A stretch of DNA of 64,000 bases from Takifugu bimaculatus (lineage: Eukaryota > Chordata > Actinopteri > Tetraodontiformes > Tetraodontidae). Numbering within the stretch: the first letter of the stretch is position 1; every line of letters begins with the position of its first letter. The position numbers and the translations under genes were made by a program. The stretch covers positions 25,875,361 to 25,939,360 of the forward strand of contig CP034975.1 of assembly GCA_004026145.2 (NCBI GenBank), read 5' to 3'. The notes below the pieces were generated by a model. The model was not told the origin of the DNA. It did not search any database and was given only the letters and a program-made list of their open reading frames with translations. Shown one piece after another: positions 1 to 14,500 of the stretch.

Positions 1-1956
1 AATGTTGGGTTTCTGGAATAAGCCTCCTCACCTGGCTCCATTCAGCAACAAATAAAGGGATTTGCCGGACCCTTGTTGGTCTCTGGCACATTCCCCCACA
101 CTGGTCTGAATGGGTTTTTATTGGAGAGACACTGGAGGAACCCAGCACTGGGATGTGGTGACATTAAATAGCCTTGTTGGCATTGAGAGCAAGGCTAATG
201 CCTTCTAGACTGGGACAGAAGTTTCCCTGACGTATCTGTTTCTTGGTTTGGTGAAAATCATCCAGCTTTAAATCCATAAGCTTTATTTGATTTGATTTCC
301 TTCTACAAATCCACCTTTAAGGCAGTATAAGGGTCTTTATTGTGGCCTTTGAGTGGCCTTGAAAGGAGTGATAGGTAGCCTAAACCTCTCCATGCTGTCT
401 TACTGTAAATACCCCCACAATCAAGCCCTCTGCGGTGCTTTTTAATTGAGCTTAGCCTGCTGAGTGGTAATTGATTCAGCCTGAGCTTCAGCAGAGGTGC
501 TGATACAAGGTGCTGCCAGGCTTCCGCCTGTCTTTAATCTCCCTCGCTTTATATTGTTTGGGAATTCTCACCACTGAGAAACTGCACGCCATCTTTCTTA
601 TGGAAATGGGTGCATCTTTTGGGGAGTGACAGAGGAGTACCTCTCATGTCCTTTCATTTTCCACCAGTGTCCTTCTCTTTAGAGATGTTGCCATGCAGAT
701 CTCCTTGCCCTTTGGCTACCGATGTTTTGTCAGAAAAGAAAAGTGGAGTTGTTTTGGGGATCGGCTTTTTGTAGTGCCATACCCCCCACCTCCCCACCCC
801 CCATCCCACCCCCTCGTTCTTTCTTTCCTGTTGATTTAAAAAAAAAAAAGATTTTACCTTGAACTGGGCTGCCAAGAAAAAGGAATGAAAAATCAACAGA
901 GAGGCTCAATCAGATCCAGTAATGTCTGTGAGGTTTCGCTTTCAAGCATTTGAAGAAAAGCATCTGAGTGGCGGAGGAATGAGACCAAACTGTTCCCAGT
1001 CACTTTTGATCCTGCCAGTTCAAAGTCCCCATGGAGTGAAGGGAGAGGGACGGCGGTGCCGTGGTTGGGAGTTACAGACACCTAGCTTTGACCTTCCGTC
1101 TGCACTCATGTCCTTTGAAACTTGGCTTGTTTTCATTAAACCGTTCAGAAGCGCGGCGCAGGGCCACAGTTTGACTAACTACTAACCCCCATGGTATCTT
1201 TATTAGACATTCTTTACATTGTCGGACTACTAATGGGTTCAATTCTCCCAATTAGCCGTCCGTTGCCAGACAGCAATTGAATAATTTAAAGCATTTGCAA
1301 AATATCTCTGATGTAGTAATAGAATAATTTCCGTGCATATGAAAAAGAAAGAAATGAGAATCCCATCATTGTGGAAGTCACTTTATTCCTTTTGCGTCTG
1401 CTTTTTCTTCTTTTGCTCTCTGCCCGCTCTGGAATATAGGCTGCTATAATTAGCCCAAACTCATGGCTGTACCACAGTCTGACGGCACTTGTTTGTCATT
1501 AGCACTTAAATAGTCATTTGGGTAATGGCTTTCAAGATAGTCTTTGTTTTTACAGAGATATGTTTATAATTAAATACTGAGATCATTTCCATAATGTGCA
1601 CTTTTTATTCAGCATGGAATAATTGATGCATCTTTATAGCTGTGTAAACTTTGATCTGAATGATTATGTGTTTAGTTATCGTGATATTATCTTTATTATC
1701 ATCATACTAGTTTCTATTATTAACACCAGTGTAAAACATTTATGTGTATTATGTTAACATGAGACTCATTTGAATGATTCCATTGTTTTCTTCAGCAACG
1801 AACGCTGTACTTTAGTGCTTCACAGCGGAGGGAATTACTGGCTGCTGAATGAAAGTGCAACATATTTTCCAGTCGGATCCTCACAACTTTCCCCTGTGAA
1901 TATTTCAGCCATAATACGCATCATTGAGTAATCAACAACCTCTTCATCTGTCTCAG
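1..1956 (+). other. dach1 intron (3' part), no coding exon seen
   Basis: The window opens inside an intron. No open frame here resembles a DACH exon. The part from about 1200 to 1770 is A/T-rich with repeated TAATTA/TAAAT-type cores and few CpGs, a composition often seen in conserved enhancers of developmental genes. A pyrimidine/purine low-complexity stretch lies at 780-850. Confidence 0.6.
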
Positions 1957-2129
1957 GCCTGGAACTCCCCTTCATGATGATGCCACACCCCCTGATTCCT
2001 GTCAGTCTGCCTCCAGCCTCCGTTACCATGGCAATGAGCCAGATGAACCATCTCAGCACCATAGCAAACATGGCGGCTGCAGCACAGGGCCAGAGCCTGC
2101 CCTCCAGAATGGTCACCTCTGTAATAAAG
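1957..2129 (+). CDS. dach1: dach1 exon, GLELPF...TSVIK segment
   Basis: The acceptor is TGTCTCAG and the donor AAG/GTAACT. The first two bases complete a glycine codon begun in the upstream exon, and the exon ends in phase 0. It encodes a Met/Ala/Pro-rich linker (MAMSQMNHLSTIANMAAAAQ) that is nearly invariant across vertebrate DACH1. Confidence 0.93.
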
Positions 2130-3507
2130 GTAACTTTTAAAAGAGTGAGGTTTTCATTTGAAGCTGTGAAGTAGCTGGAGCTGGATTTTTATTTGGGCTG
2201 TACTTCTGCTGCTACTTGGGGTTGCAGGAACGAGTGCCGGACAGTCCCTCACCTGCTCCTTCCTTAGAAGACCACAGGAGGCCTGGCAGTCACCCATCGT
2301 CCCACCGCAGCAGCAGTGTGTCCAGCTCCCCGGCCCACACAGAAAGCTCCTCAGACAGGATACGTAGGTCTCCCGTCAGCAGATCAAAACGTTGCTTTGA
2401 GGTCAAGTGGATATCACTTTTTCTTATGCACCTCCTCCCTTTCAGCGATTCACCACAATGGCCTGTCCATGAACCACGCCCTGCTCGGCCTGTCCCCCAA
2501 CATCCCCCCTGGGCCCAAAGAGGGAGACCTGGCCCACGACATGAGTCATGAAGCAGCAACACACAAAAGGATTCACGCTGACAAAGGTGAGACAGGTTTA
2601 TTTGCACTCACTGCAGGTGCTGTCAGGAACTATGGTGTAAATGTAGCTGCGGAGCAGCAAAGTTCATACGGTTAGTTCTGATACCTGACCAGACGACAGC
2701 TAAAGCATTTAAGGCCATCATATGTGCAGTCTGAGCGATTCTTCCCAACAATCAGCCACAGGGGAACCTTTGATCTTCCTGGTAAAGAAGCTCCAAGAAC
2801 TAAAAAAGAAAGTAGTACTTTCTGTGAACATATGAATGATTATGGCATGTTAGAGAATGCATGGTTTCATTATTATATTAGATATAAAAACGTTTCCCCA
2901 GAGGTGCATGACATAATAACATAACATGGTAGTTTTGCATCTATGTATTTTTTTGTACATTTCCCAGAACAGAATAATCTACATTTCCAGAAAACTGTTC
3001 TTACCACACAGCTCCAATATTTTGATTATTGTTAATATAAAAACAAAAGCCTCGTTAATATCTGTACATCAGTAGGTATAAATTAGTGATGACATTTGTA
3101 ATCCTGCATGTGCGACTTCTCATCCCAGTGGCACTTAATTAAGTATGCTAAATTCATTATTTGCATTGTTTCACTCTAAATTTGCAGCTCTGGATAAAAA
3201 GGAGAAAAGATATAAATCTACAAAGCAAAGCAGATTAAATACAAAATGAAGCAAATAATAGATTTAAGAATTCTCTGTTGGTTTTGAGGACAGAGCAGGG
3301 GCGGGCTGCACGGCGGTGGGTGATATAGGGTGTGGTGAGGCTGATAATGATATTAAAACCACTATGGAAATCACCAGGCTGCCTGTTCCCTGTTGGCCAG
3401 GCTGACGTGAAGATCAGACCTCCACTCAGGAGGTGTGAAACAGCGAATAGTAATAATTAGCAGGATCATGAGCTAAATTTATGGGTCAGGAAATGTCTAA
3501 CTGACTC

Positions 3508-3551
<44 letters not shown>

Positions 3552-6500
3552 TAAAATTAGGGAACTGAGGAAAGCAAACAGAAGCAGTCTGATTAACTAT
3601 GTATCCACATGCTGAATGAAATGAATGTTTCCTCAGGCACAGAAATCTTACTTCTTCACTGAAGAGCTTCTTCCATGTTCAGATAATCAACTCAAATGGA
3701 CCGTCCCCCCCCCACCCCAACCCAGCAATATTAGAGGAGAAAGCACATGACCCCAGCAATCTACGCCAATTCATGCTGGCCGACTCGCGCGCATCTTCCT
3801 GCAAAACACACGCTGCGTTATCTTTGAGATTGTCAATTCCTAATATGTCGCTGGAGTTGATTAGCATTCTGAGCTCTCCAGCTTGTGCACCAGAGGTCTC
3901 AGTCTGTGGAAAACATTTTTATAAAATAACCCATTAATGCAGAGGAGTGCAACTAAATTAGTTACCAATTTGCTGAGCATGAATTAATGAAGAGAGCTTC
4001 TCCCGGCTCCCACAGTTGTAATTTTCATAATAACCCCAGACCTTTATTTGGCAGGTTGTTTAGTTTTTTCGTTTGAAGGTTTTCATTAGTCTAATGAGGA
4101 CTGTGCAAGGGCGAGCAGTCAGCACAATTTACATGAGGAAGCTATCATAATAAATGAGGCAATTTGAATAACATGCACAGGTTTATGCAGCGAGATAAGA
4201 GAGATTGTTGCAGCCAGATTCAGAGGTAACCAATACATTAGAACCAGCTAATAACCAAAGTAATTCCAATAAAAGCTTTAAGTGAAGGGAATAAAATTAA
4301 TGATAGATACATTGAACTGCAATGATATGATACATGAGGCATTTAGATTAATAAAATAAATGTGTGCCATTGTTGGAAAGGGGGGAGGCCTCGCCATCCG
4401 AACGTTTGTTTATGTGAGCGTTTTAATTAGCCTTGTTCGTCGCATCGGTTTGTTTAGATAAATGAGATAACATTCCAACGGTTTAATGATATCTCTCCAC
4501 TTGTTTGATCTTTGTGGTCCTGGCAGTGCGGTAAATTAATCTCTTTACAACGCCGTCTCCGGAACGAGAGCGGGAGAAGGATGCGGCGGCCAGGCTCCTG
4601 CAGTATAGAAGCCTTTAAAAGAGCCAGACACCTCAGAGACAGTCGCCATAATGTCACTTCAGTCACATCCTGTGAACATATCTCGTCTTTTTCATGTCAT
4701 CTCTGCCGATGAAGGACAAAGGCTGTTTGTTGTCGTCTAAAAAAAAAAGCAGTTCCAAAGTTGGGTCACCCAGTGCAGAACAGCCAGATGGTTCCTGTCT
4801 TTTTGGAAGGAGGGGGCTGTTTTTTAAAACTTTCATATTTTTATTTATTTATTTTTATCCAAATTTTGCCTTGAGAAAAAAGGGGGGAGGGGGCATCAAA
4901 TGATGTGTGAGAGAGGCGAGGAAGGGAAAAAAAACAGTGGAAAGCTAAATGTTACCTCACATGTGACTAATTGAATTGCTTCAAACAGAAAGTCTGTGGC
5001 GATAGCTTCCGACAAGCCTCTGTCTCGTGAAACAGCAGGTAGCTGACAAACAAGGGAACATTTGAAAGGTACGGAAGCCTTTGGCTGTTAAATCACTTTG
5101 GACATCAAACACTTGACATCATTTTATTTCCTCGGGGGGGAAAGTGTTTGAAACACAAGCCATATGTATGTACATCCAAGTGTAGGAGTTTTCTGTAAAT
5201 ACCATGTGGCAGTTTTTATGCCAACAACAAATTTCTAAACGTTAGCGCGGCCCTCCCGTCCAAGTGAGACGCACTACACATTTCTTTGACGCCAGGCTAA
5301 AATGGCTGACATGATTTGGCGCGTAAACCAATCCCGCACAGCATATTTTAAAAGTGGGTAATTTGCTGGTAATGTGATACCCGCGCCTCCCGCTAAATGT
5401 TATATGCGCTTGTTGACACAACAGGACTTTAACTGGTAATGTCCTCGCTGGCACAAATGGACGCCTGTGGTGCATTATGTCACCTAGAGGTCCGTCCTTT
5501 CATATCAGCTGTCCAGCGGATGAGGCGCTGTTGTGACCACAGGACGGAGCTGATTGGCCACGTCTGTCAGACGCTCTCCTGAGGGGCTCGGTACCTGGAT
5601 CGGTATGGTGGTATCATAGTCACCACAGTGGAGCAGAAGCCACGTTCTAGAAGAAGAAGCCCTGGTGTAATGTGTGTGTGTGTGTGTGTGTGTGGGGGGG
5701 GGTGATGGGGGGAGATTTTTGCATTATTAATAATCAGCTCAAAGTTTGAGGACTGCAGTTCTGCAGCGTTAACGTTCCACTGACATTGACGGTATCTCCG
5801 TATGCTATCATTAAAAGTTGGACATATGCGGCCCAAGCTCACGCTCTTCATCTTCCTGACTTTAATGCATTGTGTTTTGCTCAGTGCTCGCCGTGTCCTT
5901 GGCGTTGCGAGCTTCAAACACATGCTGACTACCTGACTTTCCACCAAGTAAGGAGGCAAGATCATTAGCCATCACAACCCTGAAATGTGACTTGGCAGAC
6001 AATAATGCTTTATGATCAAACAACTTGTCAGTGCGTCCTGTTGAAATGAAAGAGTGCAAAAAAATAATTCAATAGAGGATCAATCAAATTTCCTCCAGCC
6101 CATGTGAGAGAGAATGCTGATAGTGCAGAGAGGGCCTATTCCTTGAGGACATGGGGAGTTCATTTGGATATTTGTTCTCCCCCTCATGAATGTTCCATTG
6201 CGTGACACCATCTCTCGCTAATCACATTTCACTGGGAAAGGGGGGATGCTTTTAGGGACGTTGAAAAGAGAGAGGTTCTTTTTAATCTTTGAAATGCCTC
6301 AAAAGTGACAGAATGCTTTCTCCTGCCAAGACGTGAGCCTCGGATGGGGAGATAAATATGCTGTGGTCAGCTAAGTGTATCTAGTGAGCAGAGAGGCAAA
6401 TTTAATAATGCATTATCATTCACTGGCGAAGGTGAAATCTTCCTGTCCATCAGAAGGCTGAGGCCTGTTTCATGTTACCCTTCAGTGCAAATGAACAAGT

Positions 6501-9500
6501 GCTGTACTCAGCCATACCAAAGATGCACAGTAGGCACCAATGCTCCTCTATATGTGCTGAACTGGACTGTCAGAAAGCAGGCCTGGACTCAAAGCAATCA
6601 TCTGCTGGGCTCCAATGGCGACGTTAATGATCACAGACCTCATTTCTGATGAAACTTTCTCAAACCTGCTCACTTTGCTTTTTCCTCCCCTTCCTCTCCG
6701 AGAGCACAAGGTGCGCTTTACATATCCGAGCATCTGCCATTATGCAGATGAAGGGGCCGTATTTACACAAATGCCCTTGGACAACAGCTTTTAACAATAA
6801 CCAATTTGTGATTCAAAACAATTCACATCTTAGCGGCGGCAACTGTTGCAGACAGATAAGGTTGACCCTGAATATGTATTTCTGCGCTTTTGGAGACATT
6901 CTGCAGGGTTGTTTGTATAATTTCGCATTTACATGTAAACAGTAATTAAGCGATGCCTCGACATTGCGGGGCCAGGCTCTGCCAAGGTAAACAGCATCCC
7001 TAGTAGTGTGCCACAGTCCATCATGTTTACAGACTTGCAGAGCCGAGTGCTGTTTGTGTTCTCCTCTCTGGCAAAGCCCATAAAACACCACCAAGTGGGT
7101 GCCTATAGTGTTGAACGCAGTCACTCATCATCTGGCAGCCTTACTCGCTGACTTGAGGACATTGTGAGTCAAACCTTTAAATTTTCACTCCGCGATAATT
7201 ACGCCGCCATACTTGAGCTTTTATATCCTTTCACTGAGAAAGTAAATCATTCCTAATAAAGAGAGAAGAATGGTGGGCGGAGGGGAAAAAGTGCTTGAGG
7301 ACTAATTCTCTTCACTCCCTCCCTCTCTTTCTGCTCTCCATTCTGCTTTTTGAAAGCCTTTCTCTGAGTATTCCAGTCACCTTGACTTTGCAGCTGCAGC
7401 CTTATAGTCAGTTGCTTATCCTGCCTAACCCCAGCCTGTCAATTAGGTGTTTAAAAATTAATCTCTTTAACTGGAAATACCATGCCGGCTTTCTTCCGTC
7501 TGCAAATGAAGTGTTATTAATTCACACAGTGCAAAGCCAGTGTTATGAATAATGTTATCAAAACAGATTTCCACACGTTTAACACGTCGCTCCCATTTAA
7601 ACCCCTTAAGTATTTTTATAACTGTGAAACTGGAACTAGTCATGGATTTGCATCCATTTCTGCAGCAGGCAGTGGTGGAGCAAGCACTCCTAAGCCCGTC
7701 CTTCTAAAGTTTTACATTTCCCATTTCCTCTTTTGTTCTTTCGTCTTCCTTTAAATAAAAGCAGCTCAGTCTACCCAGTCGGGATTAGAGCCAGCCGCCG
7801 CCGACACTCGTTTCGGCGTCTGTAGGATTGCGATGCCAGGCAATGACACCAGCCAGTCTCCTTGCACCTCCGCCCCACCCCTCACAAAGCCAGTGAAGCT
7901 CAGATGTAGCAGCGGGCTATCTGGCCAACCACACCAAGCTAATGCTTGTTCTATTAAAACCTGGTGATTATGGGGGATTTCCTCTCTGTTTGTTTGTTTG
8001 AATGCTTAATTATCAATATGTACTCTAATTGGCATGTGTATTGCAATGTGGGGCGCATATGCGGTGGCATATTTTACTGGAATGCACATTGCTATCGGTT
8101 GGAAACAGGACTCCTCAGTCCCTGTCCAAGTTAAGCTGCATGAGAAGTCGCCTTAATGAATTAATAAATGCTAAACAAACAAGAACTAAATAAAGAGCTG
8201 GGAATAAAATGGCTCGATGGTTAGTGGGTCAGAGAGATTAGTGGGGTGTACAGTGTAAAGGATCCCCTTCTGAAAGAGCAATGATTGAGGCAAAGCACCC
8301 AATCAATAGTTTAGGCCAATTTAATCTCTGGGATTCTTGTGTCGATAACTGGACCCGGTCAGCAGAGGTCAATATGCAGAGACAAACTACACACCTTCAA
8401 AATGTCCTTTTTCTCGTATTATCTGGTATCTACCAGAGGAGTGGAAGCGTCAATAGGTGAATTACAGAAAACGCATTTAGGTCTCTATTTTTGGGCTTGT
8501 GTCGTGATTTGTGCTGTTATAAAAGGTCACGTGTTCACCGCTGCGATCTCTGACCTTTAATCACCTTGCCCCGTCGTGTGCCGTAGCAAAACCCCCTTCT
8601 TGTCTCTCTGCGTTTCACTTCAAGAGCTCATTTGAAAGTGTGCGCTGGAAGAAACAAAAGTCCCACATGCTTTTATGCAGTCATCACAGTCAGCCAAGCC
8701 TGTAATCCTCCGAGGTCCGATAATGACATAGCCCCTGCATTTATTACATGGAGGAGAGGAGAGAGGGAAAACGCTGACTTTGAACAAATGAACACTCTGA
8801 CCTTTATGCAATAAATATGACATGGGCCGCATAAAGAGACAAGATATCTTCCTCCTGAATGGAAGTCAACATGGATTCCGCTCCCTCGCCTCTTGCTCGC
8901 CCTGTTTCCCTTCCACTTCTCACTCTCTCGGCCTCTCACGCTGTACTCCTCTCCTTCGCTCCAGCTAATAGTTTGGCGATTCAGTCGATTTTAATCATAT
9001 CCACAATTATGTGGTAATCTATGCATCAAAATGCTCATTTGTAGATGATTTTCTCTGCTGCCGGTGTGCTGCACGTAGCGTACAGTGGAGCCTTCTCGTT
9101 TGACTGCGGTTACCCACAAGCCCAGAGTTTTATTTGCAATTAAAGCTGAAAAACAAACATTATACGTCCGTGCAAGAACAGGTTTGATAGACCAAGATTC
9201 AGAAGTTCAGGTTGTCTTTTTTAATCTCTACGTGATCCCAATCGAGCATCACAACTGTCTCCTTTTGTCACTGCCTCGCAGACAGTAAAGGATTTATGGT
9301 TATTTCCTCCACACAGCCTGTCCATCTGTGGCTCTATCTTCATATGGCCTTGAGAATACGATTCAATTTATTAAGGCAAAGCAATGGACTCATTACTTTA
9401 AAAAGGTGGCGACAGAGAGAGTGAGAGAGAGGCAGAAGTGACACACTGAATTGCTTATTAATGGAAAGGCAGAGCCATAGGGCAGTCGAAATATAATGAT

Positions 9501-11499
9501 ATCCTACGAGAAAATATGAGGGTGTCACTCTCCAAAAAGTCATGCTAAATGTCAGCATTTTAAGGTCCCACCGCTAATTTTATGCCTGTGCACAGTAATG
9601 TTTTGGAGAGCATTTAGGAAACACGGCCCAGTGGCCAGCCTGATTATCCCGCTCACCTTCTCTCCTCTCTCCAAATGGCTTTGTGCAGCAAGCGATTTCA
9701 TCTCTAAGTGAAGGGAACATTAGGGAGGGGAAGGAGAGAGAGCGATAGAGGAAAACACACGCTTTGATTTTCATGCTGTGATAAGAGAGTGGAAGCCAAA
9801 TGTTACCTGTTAATCTAGCCCAAACCGACCAGGCCCCTTGACTTTGTCCCCCAGCAGGGATGGGGCAAACACTCATTTTCCTCTCTCTGTGATGAAAAGG
9901 AAATTAGCTCAATTGTGATGAGCGCGCACGAGTGTGCCTGTGTGTGTCGATTGCGCGTGCTTAATGAGTGAATGCATGTGCGTTCTTATGTTTTCTCCTT
10001 GTTATTAGAGCATATAGCCAACATGTGTACAACACATGCACGTGATCATTCCAAAGGAATTTTGGTTTTCTTTCTCCCAATGTGTCCTGCAAACTCTTAA
10101 TCAGCTGCAGCAACATTTCCATGTAAGCCAGTTAATCCGGCAAAGTAATTTGAAATAATAAATACCAGGATTTATGTTTCCGTTCAGCCCAACCAGAACA
10201 ATGCGTGGCCAAGGTCCAGCCTGAGTTCTTCTCCACTGAGAAGAGCCCACATTGGTCACGTGGGAAAAGTTATTTTCAAATTGAAAAATCTAACTGCGTT
10301 ATGACCAAACTGTGTTAAGGCTAAATGAGTCCTCAGAGGACCTCCTTTAAGGACTCCACTAGTTAGTTTAGAACTGAAGAACCCTCTTGGAAAGGAGGTG
10401 AAACTTCTTCAAAGAAATAACAGAAGGACACTTGAATGTTTTTAAGCCAAGATTTGACCTCCTTTAAGCCAAGTTTTTTGTACAAAATGAAGTCAGGGAT
10501 CAGAGTCGAGTACAAATGGTGAGCAAGTTTAATCTGTCGGCAAGCAGCTTAACTCTGGAAAGTCTGGACTGATTTGTGTTTGATACAGTCAGATTTTTGC
10601 ACAACTCACAAGAGTTGATATCTGAGGTCATATCTGTCCCCACACATTGTTATTTATCCTTAGAAATGAGACTGTGTGGTTTGTAGTGCCTTTTGAGAAA
10701 CAGCAGAGGGTCACACAGAGCCACGGAGGAGCCTTCTCTTTGGCTTTTGTTAGGTCTAATAAGGCAAAACACACTAAATTATGCTTTGAACAATACTAAC
10801 ACAAACACAAAATGACACAAAATGACTAAAAGATGTAATGTAAATCTGTGCTTCTTTTAGTGTCCTTTAAATTTCCAAATACAAACACCGGTAGCTCTGT
10901 TCTCTGATCTCTGAAGGCTGATATTTCCGCCGGCAAGTGTTTTTTTCCGAATTCATTGCTTTGAGTGCAGGTGGAATAATGCTGTGTTAGCTGCTAATGG
11001 CCGTCCAAGAGGTCATAACTACTCCATTTGAAGGAGGCTGCTCTCTCCGCAGCCCTGGCAGGTCACATCAAATGTAATTGTGTGCTGAGAAACAGTGCCT
11101 TGTTTTGTGTTGGCTGCGCTGACAACCTCCAGCTTTAGCATTCTTTTCTCCTGCTGGGAGGAACACGAGCTCGCAAGGACAAAGGCTTCACCTGTCAATA
11201 TATCACACTGACTCGGCCAGCCAGATCTACCTCTGCTCTCCCTCTCTCCCCTCACCTCCCCTATTCCTCTTCTCCTCTGTCAGTCTTTTATTCTCGGCAC
11301 ACCCATTCTATTCCAGCCTCCTCCACAACTCAGACCCTTCCTCACCTATCCATCCATCCATCCATCCATCCATCCATCCATCCATCCATCCATCCATCCA
11401 TCCATCCATCCATCCATCCATCCATCCATCCATCCATCCATCCATCCATCCGCCCATCCATCTTCTGTCTCCATCCATCTATCTCTCATTTTCAGGCAT

Positions 11500-11536
<37 letters not shown>

Positions 11537-14500
11537 CCTGCCTTTCTGTAAGGACTCAGCAGAAATGTCCTGAGGGACTCAGTTTCAAACACAGGAACCA
11601 GAAACATATGGCACATTTTCAACTCCCAAGGTCAATTACAGCTATTTATCCAGAGATTGCAGCTAAATTTCCCAAGGTTTCTTCCAGATTTACCACAGAT
11701 TGCAATGTGTGTCTGTCACATTTTGAAAATCAGGCCACTTTCCTCCCGCTTCTCCCCGCTCCCTGCAACTTTCCTTCAACTATTTCAAAGGCTTTTCAAG
11801 TGGCTTTTAGACACGTTTTATCTCCGCTTATCACGCGCACCCATCTTTTTTTGCCTCAACTTTGTTCGGTCCAAGTGCCGCCCGCCGCGTAACTCTAATA
11901 ACATGTAAATTGGAGATAAGCCCAGATCCCTCCAAGTGATATTTTTTATACATTCATAGTTTGTCAAGTCAATTCTTGGGTCGCTGTTTTAGCAGCACAG
12001 CACATGAGGAGTGAGAAAATTAACTGGATGGGTGATTCATCATTGCTAGCACACTGTCAAGGACTCCCTCTGCAGCTATTGAGAGCAAGGCGGAGGAGGG
12101 TGGCAGAGCGGGGCGGTGTTGTTTTAAATTATGGCATTTCATTCAGAATGCATTGTATTTACAGCGCCCCGTTTTTATTTGTGGCTCCTATTATCCGGCG
12201 AAACAGTTGTGCATGAAATGTTATTTGTGACAGAGGTGACCCGCGAGTGGTTCTGCTGCACACAGTATTTCACAGGCTGGCGGCCGTAACTGTACCTTCA
12301 GCGTACAGTGAGCCAAAAAGGCTGTCACAGCTGCCGTTGGCAGCGGTGCCGTGTGGAGAAATATCACCTGGAAACACAGCGCTCCGTTCCACCGGCCCCC
12401 ATCACTCCCAACGCCTGTCGCAGTAATTAAGTTGAAGTCAGTGATTCTGGAGCGATGGTGAGAAATAAACATGCAAACACATGCCAGCGTTTGCAGCCAG
12501 GAATGGAGGAAAAGAGGGAGGGTCTAGAGGGGGCAATAACATAAGAAGGAAAGAAACGGAAGATCTAAATCATGTTCCGCTCGAATTTACATTTGAGTTT
12601 CATTAAACCGCTTTTGATTATATTGATTAAATTAGCCGCTCATTAGCTTCCCATTCCTTTCCTTTGAACACGTCGGTATTTATGCTGGGCTCCGTGCGGA
12701 TATGTTCCCTGACAAGAGGTGCTGCGCGGTAGTCGGAGTCTGTCGAACAAAACACGCTGTTTGCTTTTCCCAGAGCATGACAGGTTGTTTCCCCTGCAAC
12801 AAAGCCATCACGTATTCCGTGTGATCCAACATTGTGTTGGAGGGGAGGCCTGCTGAGTGGGAAGCCGGAGTTTGTTAAAGCAATGATTTATGATTTATGC
12901 CAACACTAAATAAGGGACAAAGTGCCTACAGTACAAATCAATTACAAAGCTACAACGGCGGACCTTTCCCCGAGGTCTACTAACGTCTCTAGTTGTTATG
13001 GTGATTTTATTGGAGGTGGGTGATGCGAGCATATAATGCATGCAATGCATCTATATCAACCTGAGCTGGAGCCAACTGTAATGCTTTTGATCTTTGATTA
13101 GTTATTTTATTGAGATAAAATGGGACTTTCATATTGTGCCACCGTGTAAGGAGAGTGCATTTTATCTCCACTCAGACACCCACCTCAATCCACAGACAAG
13201 ACCACAGCAAACAAAACAAATTGCCACAGGAGTGGCTCCTTAAAAGTAGGCAATTCATTATTTCTATGAAGTCAAATTATAAACAAATTTTAATCCATTA
13301 GGCAACCATCCATTCTAATTAATCAACAGGAGTGAACTCCATCTGAAAGAGGAGAAAGGTTGTTTACTCTCTCCACGGACCAGCGGTGCATATTTCACCA
13401 TCTTTCCCTCTGTAAGAAGTAAAAAAAAATGTTGAAATTACAAGCCTAAACTGCAAATTCTAGCACTCGGCTTTTGGCGCGGAGATGTTTCCAGGGCATT
13501 TGCAGATGCTTCAAATAATCTCCAATGTTTTTGCTCAATCTGCTCGGAGGATGGGTGAAATAAATACTTTAAACTAATTAATGTAAGACCAGCTGTTCCC
13601 AGCACTTGGCTGGCGTTGGTGAATATTGATGGGGGGGGGGTGGGGGGGGTGGAGGGGTGGGCTGTTCGGCTCGGCTCGCTGTGTGTACAAGATGCAGCCC
13701 GCACATAAACAGATACGGAGAGTGGATGAGAGCAGAGAGGTGCCGTGCACAACGCCGCCTGGGCTCCACCTTACAAATCAAATGGTTTCCCCTCCTTTTA
13801 TTAAATTAACAGTTAAACAGCTGACGGCGTGTGAGCTGCTTGAATAAACTAATGGACAACCCCCCCCCCACCCCCCCCCACCCGTCGGACTGGCCAGATC
13901 GGAGCATCGGATGTCGGAAAAGCTTGTGGTGTTTAAAAACGTGACGGATCTGATGGGGCAACAGACAGCAGCGCCGGACCTGCTGTTTTAGGTTGACCAG
14001 AATGCATTTGCGTCTGCTGCTTCCTCGCCCTCCCCTCCCCTGCTCCTCTTCCCTCCTCTGAGGCCTGGTGGAGAGGCTGGACAGCAGATGGCAGGGCCCT
14101 ACCCCTCCGCCAGTGATGAATGGAGGATGATGTCATCTCGGGCTTGACAGGCGCCCGTGTATGTACACAAAGGAGGCCTCGGCTTCTGGGGTCAAGCGGC
14201 GGGCTTGCTCCCGATTTCTTAGTCCGCATGACATACCTTTAATGGTGGAAGCAGGATTTATGTGTCAGATGATTTTTAGCTTAACCCCACATTCAAGGCT
14301 TGGGAAGCAACAGAACAGGAGCCCAATACAATTCCATTGAGCTCCTGCTGCGCGGGGAATTCTGGGATCACAATCTATATGTTTCCCCACTACCAATAAA
14401 CCATTGTCATCCAGCTCTTTTTATTGTTTTTCCTTTACAGAGGAGACCTCGGTGTGCACCCCAACAGCCAGAGACACCTACGAGAGGTTGTCACTGGCCG

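Larger units (their letters stand above)
2587..14440 (+). other. Large dach1 intron with candidate regulatory sequence
   Basis: This intron of about 11.9 kb has no convincing coding exon. Several blocks (roughly 3890-4480, 6080-6480, 6680-7000, 7960-8340 and 12590-13340) are complex, A/T-rich and repeat-poor, with homeodomain-type cores such as TTAATTAA at 3135-3142 and TAATTA at 4424-4429. Simple repeats are listed separately. Vertebrate DACH1 introns are known to contain deeply conserved enhancers. Assigning that role to these blocks is inference. Confidence 0.55.

Noticed and set aside
2058..2080. YY1/TISU-like AACATGGCGGC in the dach1 exon
   Set aside because: It encodes the conserved ANMAAAA stretch inside an exon. 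There is no promoter context, so it is a coincidence of codons.
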